DNA from: Lewinellaceae bacterium
GTDB lineage: Bacteria > Bacteroidota > Bacteroidia > Chitinophagales > Saprospiraceae
Assembly: GCA_020636105.1 (NCBI GenBank)
Contig: JACJYL010000002.1
Span: 434,001 to 498,000, forward strand
Length of the DNA: 64,000 nt
Direction: 5' to 3'
Shown here one piece after another: positions 36,828 to 46,390 of this stretch. Made by a program: the position numbers and the translations under genes. Each line of letters starts with the position of its first letter. Within the stretch, counting starts at the first letter, position 1. Under the pieces are notes generated by a model. The model ran no database searches and had not been told where the DNA came from. It was given only the letters and a program-made list of their open reading frames with translations.

Positions 36828-37616
36828 TCAGGCAACGGGCTTTAAACGGTAGCCTTTTTGTTTTAACAACCGTAAGACCCCCTGTTCACCTCCCAGATGT
36901 CCGGCTCCAATGGCACAAAAAACGGTATTTTGTTGCCGGATCAATTCATCGATCCTGTCGGCCATAATCCGGTTGCGACTGAAAACCATTACTTCCTTTC
37001 GGTTTCCGGCTCCCTTGAGGGCTGATTTATGAAGGAGTTTCAGGTTCCCCTTTTCATAATAATCGAGCAACTTCAACAAGCTTTTCCTAAACCGGGAATA
37101 GTTTTTGGCGATCTTCTTAAGGTTTTCCAGGTGATCCTCAAGGGGCAGTTGTTGCATAATGTTGATTTGTTCCTCTATGGTCTCAATGCCAAACCGTTTT
37201 TTATCCACGGAGGTGGCGTATTGCCACAATTGGTCGTCCAGGAAAACAGGCATTTCATTGGAAAGGATAGCTTCCGAAATGATATTCATGATTATCATCG
37301 GATGCATGAAGGTCAATCGTTCCAGTTCCAGTTTCAGGGCCTTTTTCAGAATACGTCTTAATTTTTGGTAAACCTTAACAGGAAGGAGGAGGATAAGCGG
37401 AAGAACAGGTTGTAATTGAATCGGGGCTGTTCCTCCGCTTCTCATTTCATCTAGATTGAGTTCCGTGGCAAAGGCTTCACATTGGTCAATTTTCTGATAC
37501 AGGGTATCCAGCAAACCAAAAGCTTTGGCATCTTTGATGTGCATCGTACCGAAAAGCCAGGAAGGCCCGGGCAAGTCCGATTCGATTCGCCACAGCAAAC
37601 AATTCTTTTTTTTCAA
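36828..37616 (-). CDS. TraB/GumN family protein
   Basis: A 262-residue protein with the two signatures of the TraB/GumN (Tiki-like) family: LFGTMHIKD near residue 21 and AIGAGHLGGEQGVLRLL near 240, whose His and Glu/Asp residues are thought to form a metal-dependent protease site. It begins at TTG, 7 bases after the Lrp stop; there is no in-frame ATG before the first signature, so the TTG start is convincing. No signal peptide is visible. Translationally linked to the Lrp-type regulator upstream. Confidence 0.83.
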   Translation of the reverse strand: MKKKNCLLWRIESDLPGPSWLFGTMHIKDAKAFGLLDTLYQKIDQCEAFATELNLDEMRSGGTAPIQLQPVLPLILLLPVKVYQKLRRILKKALKLELERLTFMHPMIIMNIISEAILSNEMPVFLDDQLWQYATSVDKKRFGIETIEEQINIMQQLPLEDHLENLKKIAKNYSRFRKSLLKLLDYYEKGNLKLLHKSALKGAGNRKEVMVFSRNRIMADRIDELIRQQNTVFCAIGAGHLGGEQGVLRLLKQKGYRLKPVA

Positions 37617-37623
37617 ATTCCGT

Positions 37624-38097
37624 TTATTCGTACTTGAATGGCAAAATTTTACTGTTCTTCACAGTAGACAGCGTCATTAAGGTTTTTAAACGTTCAATTT
37701 CTTCAATTTGAGAAAGCGTTTTGAAAAGCAATTTTTCGTAGGTCGGAATATCCGCACATACAATTTTGATCAAAAAGTCGGCCTCCCCGGTAATGATGTA
37801 ACATTCTGTTATTTCATCAATCTCTTTGATCTTTTCAAGAAAATGATTTAAGGCATTTTCTTTTTGCCAGGCAAGAGAAACGAGAACAAAAGTCATCACG
37901 CTCAAACCGATGCTGTTGGGGCTGACAACGGCGTGGTAGCTGTCGATAACACCTGATTGTTCTAGCTTTCTGACACGTTCAAGGGTTGGTGCAGGAGATA
38001 ACCCGATTTTCTTGGAAAGATCCAGGTTTGTTATCTTGCTGCTTTCCTGCAGAATCTTAAGTATTCTGAGATCAGTCTCATCTAATTTGTTGCTCAT
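37624..38097 (-). CDS. Lrp/AsnC family transcription regulator
   Basis: A 157-residue regulator. Residues 1-60 are the Lrp winged helix-turn-helix (LDETDLRILKILQESSKITNLDL... truncated here), with the recognition part LGLSPAP-like LSPAPTLERVRKLEQSGVI. Residues about 70-150 form the RAM ligand-binding domain (ECYIITGEADFLIKI). It is divergent from the acyl-CoA synthetase gene, with 206 bases between them, and so is a likely regulator of that gene and of itself. The effector is not known. Confidence 0.92.
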   Translation of the reverse strand: MSNKLDETDLRILKILQESSKITNLDLSKKIGLSPAPTLERVRKLEQSGVIDSYHAVVSPNSIGLSVMTFVLVSLAWQKENALNHFLEKIKEIDEITECYIITGEADFLIKIVCADIPTYEKLLFKTLSQIEEIERLKTLMTLSTVKNSKILPFKYE

Positions 38098-38303
38098 TTG
38101 TCGTAGTTATATCGTCAAAAATTTAAGCCCGCAAGATAACCGTAAATAAAACAAAAATCAAGCTTTTAAAGTAGAAACATCGTATAAATTTCGCATACAT
38201 ATTATTAAGAGTAATCTTTTGCAAGAAGATTCTTTTGGAGTCGGAAAATGGGGGGAAATTACCCTTGAGTTTAATACCTTTGCCTTTTATAATTTTTACA
38301 ACA

Positions 38304-40370
38304 ATGATCAACAACCATATAATCGCCCCAAAGAGTATCGTCGTGGTAGGGGGCTCCAACCATTTACACAAACCCGGAGGCAGAATCATTCAAAATCTGC
38401 TCGACGGAAAATTCAAGGGAACCCTGCATGTCGTCAACCCCAAAAGCAGAATTGTGCAGGGGGTTGAGGCAGTTCCTTCCATTGAAGATTTGCCGGATGT
38501 GGACCTGGCTATTTTGTCGGTTCCTGCCAAATTCTGCCTGGAAACCGTCACCTTCCTGGCCAGGAACAGAAATACAAAGGCCTTTATTATCATTTCCGCC
38601 GGTTTTGGCGAAGTGTATCCCGAAGGCAAGATTGTGGAAAAACAACTTGCCGAGGTGGTCAATGAAACCGGGGGGTGTCTCTTTGGTCCCAATTGTATAG
38701 GGGTCATCACCGAAAATTATTCAGGCGTTTTCACCCCGCCTATTCCTGTTTTTCACCGGGACGGCTGTGACTTCATCTCTGCTTCCGGTTCCACCGCACT
38801 TTTTATCATCGAGGCCGGCATTCCCCGCGGGCTTCGTTTTGCCAACGTATTCACCGTTGGGAATTCGGCTCACACCAATGTCGAAGATGTCCTTGAATAT
38901 ATGGATGATAATTTTGATCCCGAAAGTAGTTCACGGATCAAACTTTTGTACCTGGAAAATATCTCCAACCCGGCTAAATTGCTAAAACATGCCATCTCAC
39001 TGGTGAGCAAGGGATGTAAAATCGCTGCCATCAAATCCGGTGCGACGGATGACGGGAAAAGAGCTACGGCCTCCCATACCGGTGCCATGGCCAACTCTGA
39101 TGTTGCCGTCCGGGCCTTGTTCCGCAAGGCAGGCGTGGTGTATTGCAGCAGCCGGGAAGAATTGATTACGGTAGCTTCCATTTTTTCCTACAAAAAACTG
39201 GAAGGCAAAAATATCGCCGTCATCACCCATGCCGGAGGATCGGCCGTCATGCTGACAGATGCCCTTTCCCAGGGCGGACTGAAGGTGCCCCTGATCGAAG
39301 GCCCGCATGCAGAGGAACTAAAAACCTACCTGGCTCCCGGTTCATCCGTTAGCAATCCTATAGATTTCCTCGCTACCGGCAATGCCGAGCAGTTGGGCAT
39401 CATTATTGATTATTGCGAACACCTTTTCGAACATATTGATGCGATGATCGTGTTGTTTGGCAGCGCCGGCCTTTTTGATGTGGAGAATGTTTACAAGGTG
39501 TTGAATGTTAAACTCGCTGTATGCAAAAAACCGATCTATCCCATCCTGCCTTCCCTCATTAATGCCAAAAATGAAATCCAATATTTCCTTTCCAAAGGAC
39601 ACGTCAACTTCCCGGACGAAGTTTCCCTGGGCAGGGCTTTGGCGGAAGTTTTTTACACCCCGTCCCCTTTGGTGGCGCCTGAAATAAGTATTGAGATCGA
39701 TGAAAAGCATATCCGCAAAATAATCGATGAGGTGAGTGATGGGTTTATGCCCCTTGACAAAGTAAAAGAATTGCTTCAAACTATAAATATCCATGTCGCA
39801 CCGGAGTATCTGGTCACTACCGAAGCAGAAACGATAAAAGCAGTGAAGGCTCTTGGATTTCCGCTGGCAATTAAAGTGATAGGTCCTATTCACAAATCAG
39901 ATACGGGAGGCGTGGCGCTAAATATTTATACAGAAGAATTGGCGGTGAAGGAATTTCACCACATGATAAATATTGAAGGAGCTACCGGGGTGCAGATTCA
40001 GCCCATGCTCACCGGGGTGGAACTGTTTATCGGGGCAAAACACGAATCGTCTTTTGGCCATATTATCCTTTTTGGCATTGGGGGCATATTTGTGGAAATT
40101 TTCAAAGACGTCAAAGCGGGCCTTGCCCCGATCGGCAGGGCAACGGCCAAAAGGATGGTTCACAAACTGAAAGGCTATCCCCTGATCAAAGGCGTCAGAG
40201 GAAAAACGGGCGTCAATGAAGAAGCCATTATGGATATTATCCAGGGGGTGTCGGCTCTCGTGCATACCGCTCCGGAAATCGTTGAAATGGATATCAACCC
40301 CATTATTGGCAAAGGGGATGATCTGACGGCTGTGGATGCCCGCATTAAAATTGAAAAACTCATTTCCTAA
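38304..40370 (+). CDS. ADP-forming acyl-CoA (acetyl-CoA) synthetase, fused alpha-beta
   Basis: A 688-residue cytoplasmic enzyme that makes ATP while turning acyl-CoA to the free acid, or the reverse. The N-terminal CoA-binding Rossmann domain begins SIVVVGGSNHLHKPG. A ligase-CoA domain (about residues 140-290) includes GPNCIGV and the phosphohistidine loop ASHTGAMA (about 262). The C-terminal ATP-grasp domain (about 475-688) has HKSDTGGVALN and DINPI. ATG at 38304 is chosen over an upstream ATG whose extra 23 residues are not part of the fold. Divergent from an Lrp regulator. Such enzymes support acetate or branched-acid formation. Confidence 0.9.
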   Translation: MINNHIIAPKSIVVVGGSNHLHKPGGRIIQNLLDGKFKGTLHVVNPKSRIVQGVEAVPSIEDLPDVDLAILSVPAKFCLETVTFLARNRNTKAFIIISAGFGEVYPEGKIVEKQLAEVVNETGGCLFGPNCIGVITENYSGVFTPPIPVFHRDGCDFISASGSTALFIIEAGIPRGLRFANVFTVGNSAHTNVEDVLEYMDDNFDPESSSRIKLLYLENISNPAKLLKHAISLVSKGCKIAAIKSGATDDGKRATASHTGAMANSDVAVRALFRKAGVVYCSSREELITVASIFSYKKLEGKNIAVITHAGGSAVMLTDALSQGGLKVPLIEGPHAEELKTYLAPGSSVSNPIDFLATGNAEQLGIIIDYCEHLFEHIDAMIVLFGSAGLFDVENVYKVLNVKLAVCKKPIYPILPSLINAKNEIQYFLSKGHVNFPDEVSLGRALAEVFYTPSPLVAPEISIEIDEKHIRKIIDEVSDGFMPLDKVKELLQTINIHVAPEYLVTTEAETIKAVKALGFPLAIKVIGPIHKSDTGGVALNIYTEELAVKEFHHMINIEGATGVQIQPMLTGVELFIGAKHESSFGHIILFGIGGIFVEIFKDVKAGLAPIGRATAKRMVHKLKGYPLIKGVRGKTGVNEEAIMDIIQGVSALVHTAPEIVEMDINPIIGKGDDLTAVDARIKIEKLIS

Positions 40371-40461
40371 ATCTTTTGAATTTCGGGATTTTGTCAGAGT
40401 ATAATATTCCTTTAATCCGCATATTTTGTACCTTTCGGGGCAAATAAAAAACAAGAAAAAA

Positions 40462-41217
40462 ATGACACGAAAACACATCGTCGCCGGTAACTGGAAAATG
40501 AATAATTCCTTCAAAGAAGGAAAGGAATTGGCTAAAGCAGTCAAAAAACTAAAACGTTCCAAAGATGTAATCACCATTTTAGGAACACCTTTTATTCATT
40601 TGAGGGCTGTTGGCAAGATCATCAAAAAGGACAAAACCCTTAAACTGGCTGCTCAAAATTGCCACAACGAAAAAAGTGGAGCTTTTACAGGGGAAATTTC
40701 CATCCCCATGCTGGCTTCGGTTGGGGTAAAATACGTTATCATAGGCCATTCGGAAAGAAGAGAATATTTCGGTGAAGACGATGCTTTCCTGGCCAAAAAG
40801 GTAGATGCCTGTCTGGAAGGTGGTCTAACCCCCATCTTTTGCTGCGGTGAAAATAAGGCCATTCGCGAAGCGGGAACCCACGAAAGTTATGTAGCCAAAC
40901 AATTGGAAAACAGCCTCTTCCATTTATCCGAAAAAGAATTCTCAAAACTTGTCATCGCCTACGAGCCGATATGGGCTATTGGAACAGGACTGACCGCTTC
41001 CTCCCAGCAGGCTCAGGATATGCACCATGCCATCCGCAAGCTCATTGCCGACCAATACGGAGCTGCCATTGCCGAGGCCACCAGCATTCTTTATGGAGGC
41101 AGTTGTAAGCCTTCCAACGCCAAAGAACTGTTCAGTCAACCGGATGTGGACGGCGGACTTATCGGTGGTGCAGCACTGAATGCGGAAGATTTTGTAGCCA
41201 TTGTAAATAGTTTTTAA
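40462..41217 (+). CDS. tpiA: Triosephosphate isomerase
   Basis: A 251-residue TIM-barrel enzyme of glycolysis and gluconeogenesis that interconverts dihydroxyacetone phosphate and glyceraldehyde 3-phosphate. Motifs: VAGNWKMN (catalytic Lys), GHSERR (catalytic His), AYEPIWAIGTG (catalytic Glu), YGGSCKPSN and GGLIGGAAL (phosphate grip). Length is normal. ATG 40462 is preferred over a TTG 12 codons earlier, as it puts the family N-terminus right. Confidence 0.97.
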   Translation: MTRKHIVAGNWKMNNSFKEGKELAKAVKKLKRSKDVITILGTPFIHLRAVGKIIKKDKTLKLAAQNCHNEKSGAFTGEISIPMLASVGVKYVIIGHSERREYFGEDDAFLAKKVDACLEGGLTPIFCCGENKAIREAGTHESYVAKQLENSLFHLSEKEFSKLVIAYEPIWAIGTGLTASSQQAQDMHHAIRKLIADQYGAAIAEATSILYGGSCKPSNAKELFSQPDVDGGLIGGAALNAEDFVAIVNSF

Positions 41218-41232
41218 AGGACAGTAGCTGAG

Positions 41233-41275
41233 AGACGGAAGAAATTACTTAACTTAGGTTAACATTCTTCCGTCT
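41233..41275 (+). terminator. Possible terminator hairpin after tpiA
   Basis: An 11-bp perfect stem (arms 41233-41243 and 41265-41275) with a long loop, 15 bases after the tpiA stop. There is no T-run after it, so it may only be a weak terminator or an mRNA-end hairpin. Confidence 0.4.
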
Positions 41276-41363
41276 TCCGCTATAAATCAGACCATTCCTT
41301 GGCAACTTATCACTTATTTGAATAAATTAACGCAACAAGGTTACGGAATAAAAATCAATTGCT

Positions 41364-41371
41364 TATCTTTG
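41364..41371 (+). promoter_or_regulatory. Bacteroidota -7 promoter element
   Basis: TATCTTTG is a perfect TAnnTTTG, 29 bases before the ATG at 41401. No matching TTG is seen 19-21 bases upstream. It overlaps the longer in-frame TTG start of the next gene, which supports the ATG at 41401. Confidence 0.5.
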
Positions 41372-41400
41372 TAAGCAATCATCACAAAACCAACGAGTAT

Positions 41401-42249
41401 ATGAATAGTATTGTCACCCAACGGTTTATTAAGTGCCACAACAAACTCAGGGAGGACAATCGTATCAAATCGAGCCGTCAGTTTGCTATCATGCTGGATT
41501 ATCTGCCTCAAAGTTTAAGCGAAATAATGAAAGGCAGGCGTGATGTGACGATTGAATTACTCCGCAAGGCTATCGTGCTTTACAAGATCAATCCTATTTA
41601 TTTATTTACCGGAGAGGGGCCTTTGTTCATGAGTGAAGAGAGCCATAAGGATTTTCGCGTACTCACCATCGTCACCGACAGCAATGACGACGAAAAGATT
41701 TTGCATGTGCCTATTCCTGCCCAGCCGGGATATGCCAATGAACCGGGTGATCCGGCTTTTACCAAAGACCTTCCCACTTTTTCTCTTCCCGATTACAAAT
41801 ACAAAGTAGGAACTCACCGCTCTTTTGATGTGGCCGGTGACCATATGGAACCTACACTTTTTGAAGGAGATAAAGTGGTTTGCAGTTTCCTCGATCCAAC
41901 CCTTTGGGTTTCTTCCATTAAAACCAATTACGTTTATGTCATCATTACCCGGGCAGAGGTGATGGTGAGGCGCATTAAATCGGTGATGAAAGACGAGAAC
42001 CAGGTCGTTTTGTGTTCCGACAATAATTTTTATCCTGAACATACCCTAAACTTAGGAGAGATTCGAGAGATATGGTACGTCCGGGCCAAAATAAGCCCGT
42101 TTTTACCCTCACCCAATAACATCAATAACTACCTGGCTGAAGAGATGTTTATGCTAAAACAAACCCTGACCAACCAGTCCAGATTAATTTCAGGGTTCGA
42201 AGATAAACTCAACCAAATCCTACCACCTGACAAAAACAATCCGACATGA
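41401..42249 (+). CDS. HTH regulator with S24 (LexA/CI-like) peptidase domain
   Basis: A 282-residue regulator. The N-terminal 75 residues form a helix-turn-helix of the XRE type (SRQFAIMLDYLPQSLSEIM), and residues about 110-235 an S24 domain with FDVAGDHMEPTLFEGD, which holds the usual Ser-dyad region but with His before Met (GDHMEP) instead of the common GDSM. That suggests the catalytic Ser is missing and the domain may be a non-cleaving sensor. The C-terminal 40 residues are a helix. ATG 41401 is chosen because the promoter lies within the longer frame. It overlaps the next gene by 4 bases. Confidence 0.85.
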   Translation: MNSIVTQRFIKCHNKLREDNRIKSSRQFAIMLDYLPQSLSEIMKGRRDVTIELLRKAIVLYKINPIYLFTGEGPLFMSEESHKDFRVLTIVTDSNDDEKILHVPIPAQPGYANEPGDPAFTKDLPTFSLPDYKYKVGTHRSFDVAGDHMEPTLFEGDKVVCSFLDPTLWVSSIKTNYVYVIITRAEVMVRRIKSVMKDENQVVLCSDNNFYPEHTLNLGEIREIWYVRAKISPFLPSPNNINNYLAEEMFMLKQTLTNQSRLISGFEDKLNQILPPDKNNPT

Positions 42250-42467
42250 AAGCGCTCCATATTAAAGGCGAAGTAGTTTACCAAAATATCGGCACCGGTT
42301 TTTGGGGCATCGTTGATGACAAAGGCAACGAATGGCGCCCGGTCAACATGCCGAACCAACTCAAAACTGAAGGCAAGAAAGTTCATATTACGGCGAAAAA
42401 GGCTAAAGAAGGCATGTCCATCTTTATGTGGGGCGAAGCTATTGAGGTCCTTACTTTTGAAACCTGA
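42246..42467 (+). CDS. Small conserved protein, OB-like
   Basis: A 73-residue protein coupled to the S24 regulator by an ATGA overlap. The phrases GFWGIVDDKGNEWRPVNMP and SIFMWGEAIEV match a small bacterial domain I have seen in many genomes, with predicted beta-barrel fold and no known function. No signal or membrane segment. Confidence 0.75.
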   Translation: MKALHIKGEVVYQNIGTGFWGIVDDKGNEWRPVNMPNQLKTEGKKVHITAKKAKEGMSIFMWGEAIEVLTFET

Positions 42468-42571
42468 ATTGTGACATAGTTGCCATCGCCTTACCCCGGC
42501 TTGAAATGCAGTGTCTTCCCAAAAACAGGTCAATTTGTTTAAAGAATCTTTTGTTAAACGGCGATAGATAT

Positions 42572-42937
42572 CTAAACCTTCTCCGCCTTCAGTGCTGAAA
42601 TGAAGCGGATCAGCAACCGCCCGGTCAAACCACCCAGACCGGCAAACATCCCTCCGAACAAAGCGGTAAAGGCTAAAATCCCCGTTGCTCCGATGCCTCC
42701 AAAAAGCTGCCCGATCCGTGCCGCCAAAATGCCTTCGTTTCCGGAATTGATCCATAAGGACATACCTCCCCACAGGAATAGTCCTCCAAGAAAAGCCGCC
42801 AGGAAAATTTCAAAAGGCTTGCTTTTTATGATTAGCCCGGATAGGAAACCGGCCAGGACAATGGCCCACCAGGGAAGAAATTGATGCAGGATGAAGGCGA
42901 AGACCATTGTGATGATTAGTGCTGTGGCAAAACGCAT
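42572..42937 (-). CDS. Small integral membrane protein
   Basis: A 121-residue protein with four hydrophobic segments (about residues 3-20, 23-38, 44-63 and 80-108) rich in Gly and Phe. I do not recognise a family. It lies 45 bases before the penicillin acylase stop's upstream side in the same direction... the two are co-directional and the acylase gene is downstream of it. Function unknown. Confidence 0.7.
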   Translation of the reverse strand: MRFATALIITMVFAFILHQFLPWWAIVLAGFLSGLIIKSKPFEIFLAAFLGGLFLWGGMSLWINSGNEGILAARIGQLFGGIGATGILAFTALFGGMFAGLGGLTGRLLIRFISALKAEKV

Positions 42938-42982
42938 TGTTTTATTTTTTTTTAGCTTAGTATTTTTTTTGGAATTTGCTGC

Positions 42983-45418
42983 CTATTCAGGTACTTTCTC
43001 TATTTTCATTTTCCATAAAACAGGTTGTCCCAGGTCTTCTTTATTTTTCATAAAAAAGAGCTCTTTATAGTTACCTTCTGCCCAGGAAAGGATCATATTG
43101 TCATAATATTTGCTGCCGGGATTCCCGGACTGCCCCCCGGGAAAAACACCCCAGGCTTTGGGATAGTCACCCAATTGAACGATCATCCGCCACGAAGGAC
43201 CAAAATCGTCCTGAACGGCATTGATGGCGTCCCGATAACCCCCTACGGGTACATCGTAAACCCCAAAAGCAGGGATATTCGCCATGTGCCCGATAAAAGT
43301 TCCTTTGTATTGCTGCCAGCTATAGCCCGGTGTTTCGTATGCTGATCCGATGGCTTCCAAGGTGGCCTTCAGGGCCATTTGAACCACTGCTGCTGCATCT
43401 TCCTTTGCTTCTGTGGCAACGACATCAAAAATATCATTCTCCGGATCATTGGCAAGTAAATCGATCAGGCGCCATTGGGCCGGATACAATACGTCCATTG
43501 AATCACTGAGGCTATAAACCTCATCAAAAGTATTGCGATAGATGAGGGAAAACCATTTGTCAAAGGCAGCAGGAGCCTTCAGTCCTTTTTCAAACCGATA
43601 ATCCCAGTCGGCGAGGTCCTTCAACATGGATTTCGCCACTGGAGCCTCTTCTTCCCCACCATTTAAAGCCAACATGAGAGGCAGGGCCTCTTCCGCTTTG
43701 ATGCTAAAGGTATTATTCTGCATTTCCATCATTTTTTCCGGCGTAATGTTCTCCATGCGGGTGAGCATCCTGTTGATGCTACGACCCCGGTATTGGTCAA
43801 AACCTCCATTGTAGTAATAAGGATAATCAGGGGCCGTTGACCGCTGATTAGAGGAAGTCACATATCCTCTTTCAGGATTCACGATCTGCGGCACCTGGTC
43901 CATGGGGATAAATCCTTTCCAGGCGTTTTGGGAATTGCTCCCATCGAGGATGAACCGGCCTTGCTGATCTGACTTTAAAGGGAGTTTGCCATTCACCGTC
44001 ATGGCGATGTCCCCTTCATTGCTGGCAAAGACAAAATTCTGAGGCGGATAATCATAACAACGCATGGCGTGGACATAATCATCGTAATTTTTGGCCTTCA
44101 TCAATTCTACAAAAGTACTCAACGAAGACCTGCTATCATTGCTGAAAGCATAATGCAGCACCCATTGCATGGCCATATCGTGGTAAGGGGAGGTGTCATC
44201 AGTATAGGCAATTGGACCCCAAAGGGTGTATTTTACCTTTTCGATATAAGGCTCCTGTCCTTTTATTTTGATTTCTTCTTCCACTAATTTTACTTCCAGC
44301 TTGTCCTCCCCTACCCAATAGGTTTCCTTGGCTTCATCTGCCCATTTGATTGTGTACCAATCGACCAGGTCATGCCCAAGGTTGGTCTCTCCCCAGGCAA
44401 TGTTTTCATTGAAGCCGATGGCAATGCCCGGCATACCTGGCAGAGAAACGCCATAGGCATTCATGTCCGGTGTGGACAACTGGATCTCGAACCAGATAGA
44501 GGGCAGTTTCAGCGACAAATGTGGATCATTGCAGAGGATGGGTAAACCCGTTGTGGTTTTTTTTCCGGAAACGGCCCAGTTATTGCTACCTATGAATTCC
44601 GGCGGATTTTCAAAAACCTGCCGGGCGGGGACTTCCTGGCTCAGGGCATTGGCAAGAGTGTCTTTCCAAACAGGTTCAAAGTCGTATTTTTTTTCACCAG
44701 GAATAACTGGCATTTGTTTGGGGTTGTATTCGGGGTACAAAAACTCAAACATTTCAGGTCCGAAAGCTTCCATAGCGTTGCTGGCTCTCAGATCCTCGTT
44801 GCGGGAAGATAAGGTTTCCACCATTCCGCAAAGGAAAATAGCCGATTTTAAATTCGTCCAGGGTTCGGGTTCATACCCAAGAAGTTTGAATTCAATCGGG
44901 TACTGCCGGGGGGAGAGGGTGGCCAGGTAGGCATTGGCTCCTTTTGTATAAGCATCGATCCATTTGATCTCTCCTGTTTTGGTCCAGTTTTTAACAATAT
45001 TCTCAGCCGCCCAGCGCATACCCTTCCGACGTTGTCCCAGGTCTCTTTCCTTTAGGTTTGGCCCAAGGATCTCGGCCAGGTAACCGCCTGTGGCTCGGGT
45101 GGAGACATCCATTTGCCAAAGCCTGTACTGAGCCGTCAGGTAGCCCTGAGCAAAAAAAGCATCTTCCAGGCTGGAAGCAAAAATGTGAGGCACGAGGCGC
45201 TCATCAAAAACAACGTTGACCTCCTCCCCGATCGCAGCAAAATTGAGTTTCCTTTCTCCGGGCAAGGCTGTACTTTCTGCGTTTTGCCAAAAGCCGTCAA
45301 AGGGACTCAAAAAACGCCCCATGGCCGGCAGTGAACTCCCGAAGGGATGGTGGGTATTTGCCACCCAAATCAAAAAGAAGGAAAAAATGAAGGCCAGGAA
45401 AAATTTAACCGGTTTCAT
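42983..45418 (-). CDS. Penicillin acylase family amidase (Ntn hydrolase)
   Basis: An 811-residue exported amidase precursor. A signal peptide or anchor (residues 1-22) is followed by the alpha part (VPHIFASSLEDAFFAQGYLTAQYRLWQMD at about 75-103, listed as two pieces: VPHIFASSLEDAF and GYLTAQYRLWQMD). The beta chain should begin at the Ser of GSNNWAVSG (about residue 276), the autoprocessing nucleophile. DPHLSLKLPSIWFE follows, with the expected Asn/Asp oxyanion residues. In Gram-negatives many such enzymes cleave acyl-homoserine lactones or N-acyl amino acids; the substrate here is not known. The gene is upstream of the small membrane-protein gene, in the same direction. Confidence 0.9.
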   Translation of the reverse strand: MKPVKFFLAFIFSFFLIWVANTHHPFGSSLPAMGRFLSPFDGFWQNAESTALPGERKLNFAAIGEEVNVVFDERLVPHIFASSLEDAFFAQGYLTAQYRLWQMDVSTRATGGYLAEILGPNLKERDLGQRRKGMRWAAENIVKNWTKTGEIKWIDAYTKGANAYLATLSPRQYPIEFKLLGYEPEPWTNLKSAIFLCGMVETLSSRNEDLRASNAMEAFGPEMFEFLYPEYNPKQMPVIPGEKKYDFEPVWKDTLANALSQEVPARQVFENPPEFIGSNNWAVSGKKTTTGLPILCNDPHLSLKLPSIWFEIQLSTPDMNAYGVSLPGMPGIAIGFNENIAWGETNLGHDLVDWYTIKWADEAKETYWVGEDKLEVKLVEEEIKIKGQEPYIEKVKYTLWGPIAYTDDTSPYHDMAMQWVLHYAFSNDSRSSLSTFVELMKAKNYDDYVHAMRCYDYPPQNFVFASNEGDIAMTVNGKLPLKSDQQGRFILDGSNSQNAWKGFIPMDQVPQIVNPERGYVTSSNQRSTAPDYPYYYNGGFDQYRGRSINRMLTRMENITPEKMMEMQNNTFSIKAEEALPLMLALNGGEEEAPVAKSMLKDLADWDYRFEKGLKAPAAFDKWFSLIYRNTFDEVYSLSDSMDVLYPAQWRLIDLLANDPENDIFDVVATEAKEDAAAVVQMALKATLEAIGSAYETPGYSWQQYKGTFIGHMANIPAFGVYDVPVGGYRDAINAVQDDFGPSWRMIVQLGDYPKAWGVFPGGQSGNPGSKYYDNMILSWAEGNYKELFFMKNKEDLGQPVLWKMKIEKVPE

Positions 45419-45565
45419 GTTGATGATTTTGAAGCAATATAGTGAGAATTGAAGTTTTATCCATCAAAACCCTATGTAAGTAGAATTTAAAAAATAACCC
45501 GGTAGGCAATTAAACAATTAACCGGTCAATAGGCTTATCTTTACGGGATAAAAAAAAAAGACATT

Positions 45566-46237
45566 ATGATTTATCTGGCAGCATTGACCGCATTGGTGGC
45601 AGCAGGTGGCGTAGGATTACTTTCGGTCGTACTGAAAAACCGCTGGCCCGGGAAAAATAAGATATCAAAGGCACTTGATGCGCTGAAAAAGGAAACTTTA
45701 CAGATCGCAGGAGAACTCGTACCCATCGAAAAGGAAGAACTCGAAGAATTTTCTTCCAGGCAGACCAACAAATCTTTCAAAAAAGGGGTGGTTACTTCTG
45801 CTAAGGGGGTATTTACCACCATCTTTCATGAACCTGTCATGGCCTACAATTATAAAAAATATCTTGGCGGTGGCATTCGCGACAATGCGTTATTGTATAT
45901 CATGACCGCCAAAAATGAATTCACCTACTGGTTGCAAAAGTCCGGAACAGAGATTTTTATCGACGGCCACCGGGTCGGCACTTTTAAAAATGATAATGTT
46001 TTATACGGTGCTCAAAAGAAAAAACCGCTTGCCAAAATAGGCCCGATGATGAATGACATGAATCCTGTTTTCATTTATGAAAAGGAAATGGGCAGTATCA
46101 CTAATAAAACTATAGAAGGAAAGGAACTAAGCACCCGGGCATTCCAGTTTCTGAAGGATGATTTTTCAAGGGAAGAGAAACTTTTGTTTTTAGCAATTTG
46201 CGGTTTCGAGCTGGTGATCAGAGGAATGGATAAATAA
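45566..46237 (+). CDS. Hypothetical protein with N-terminal anchor
   Basis: A 223-residue protein with one N-terminal hydrophobic helix (about residues 3-24), a charged helix (about 33-70) and a mixed domain (about 95-190) with the phrase NALLYIMTAKNEFTYWLQKSG truncated to NALLYIMTAKNEFTYWL. I do not recognise a family. TATCTTTA about 30 bases upstream is near the -7 consensus. Confidence 0.65.
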   Translation: MIYLAALTALVAAGGVGLLSVVLKNRWPGKNKISKALDALKKETLQIAGELVPIEKEELEEFSSRQTNKSFKKGVVTSAKGVFTTIFHEPVMAYNYKKYLGGGIRDNALLYIMTAKNEFTYWLQKSGTEIFIDGHRVGTFKNDNVLYGAQKKKPLAKIGPMMNDMNPVFIYEKEMGSITNKTIEGKELSTRAFQFLKDDFSREEKLLFLAICGFELVIRGMDK

Positions 46238-46390
46238 TCCGGGATCATTTGGATATCGTAAAAAATCATAAAATATTTTATTCATTTTCAGAACATTAAC
46301 AGACTTTCTTTGTTAATGTAAGCTATATTCTTTTAATTTGTGCAGGCCAAAAGCCGCCACCCAAACATTCAGGCACTTAAATGTAGTAAA

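Noticed and set aside
41359..41400. TTG start for the S24 regulator
   Set aside because: The perfect -7 element TATCTTTG lies within this extension, so transcription starts too late for it.
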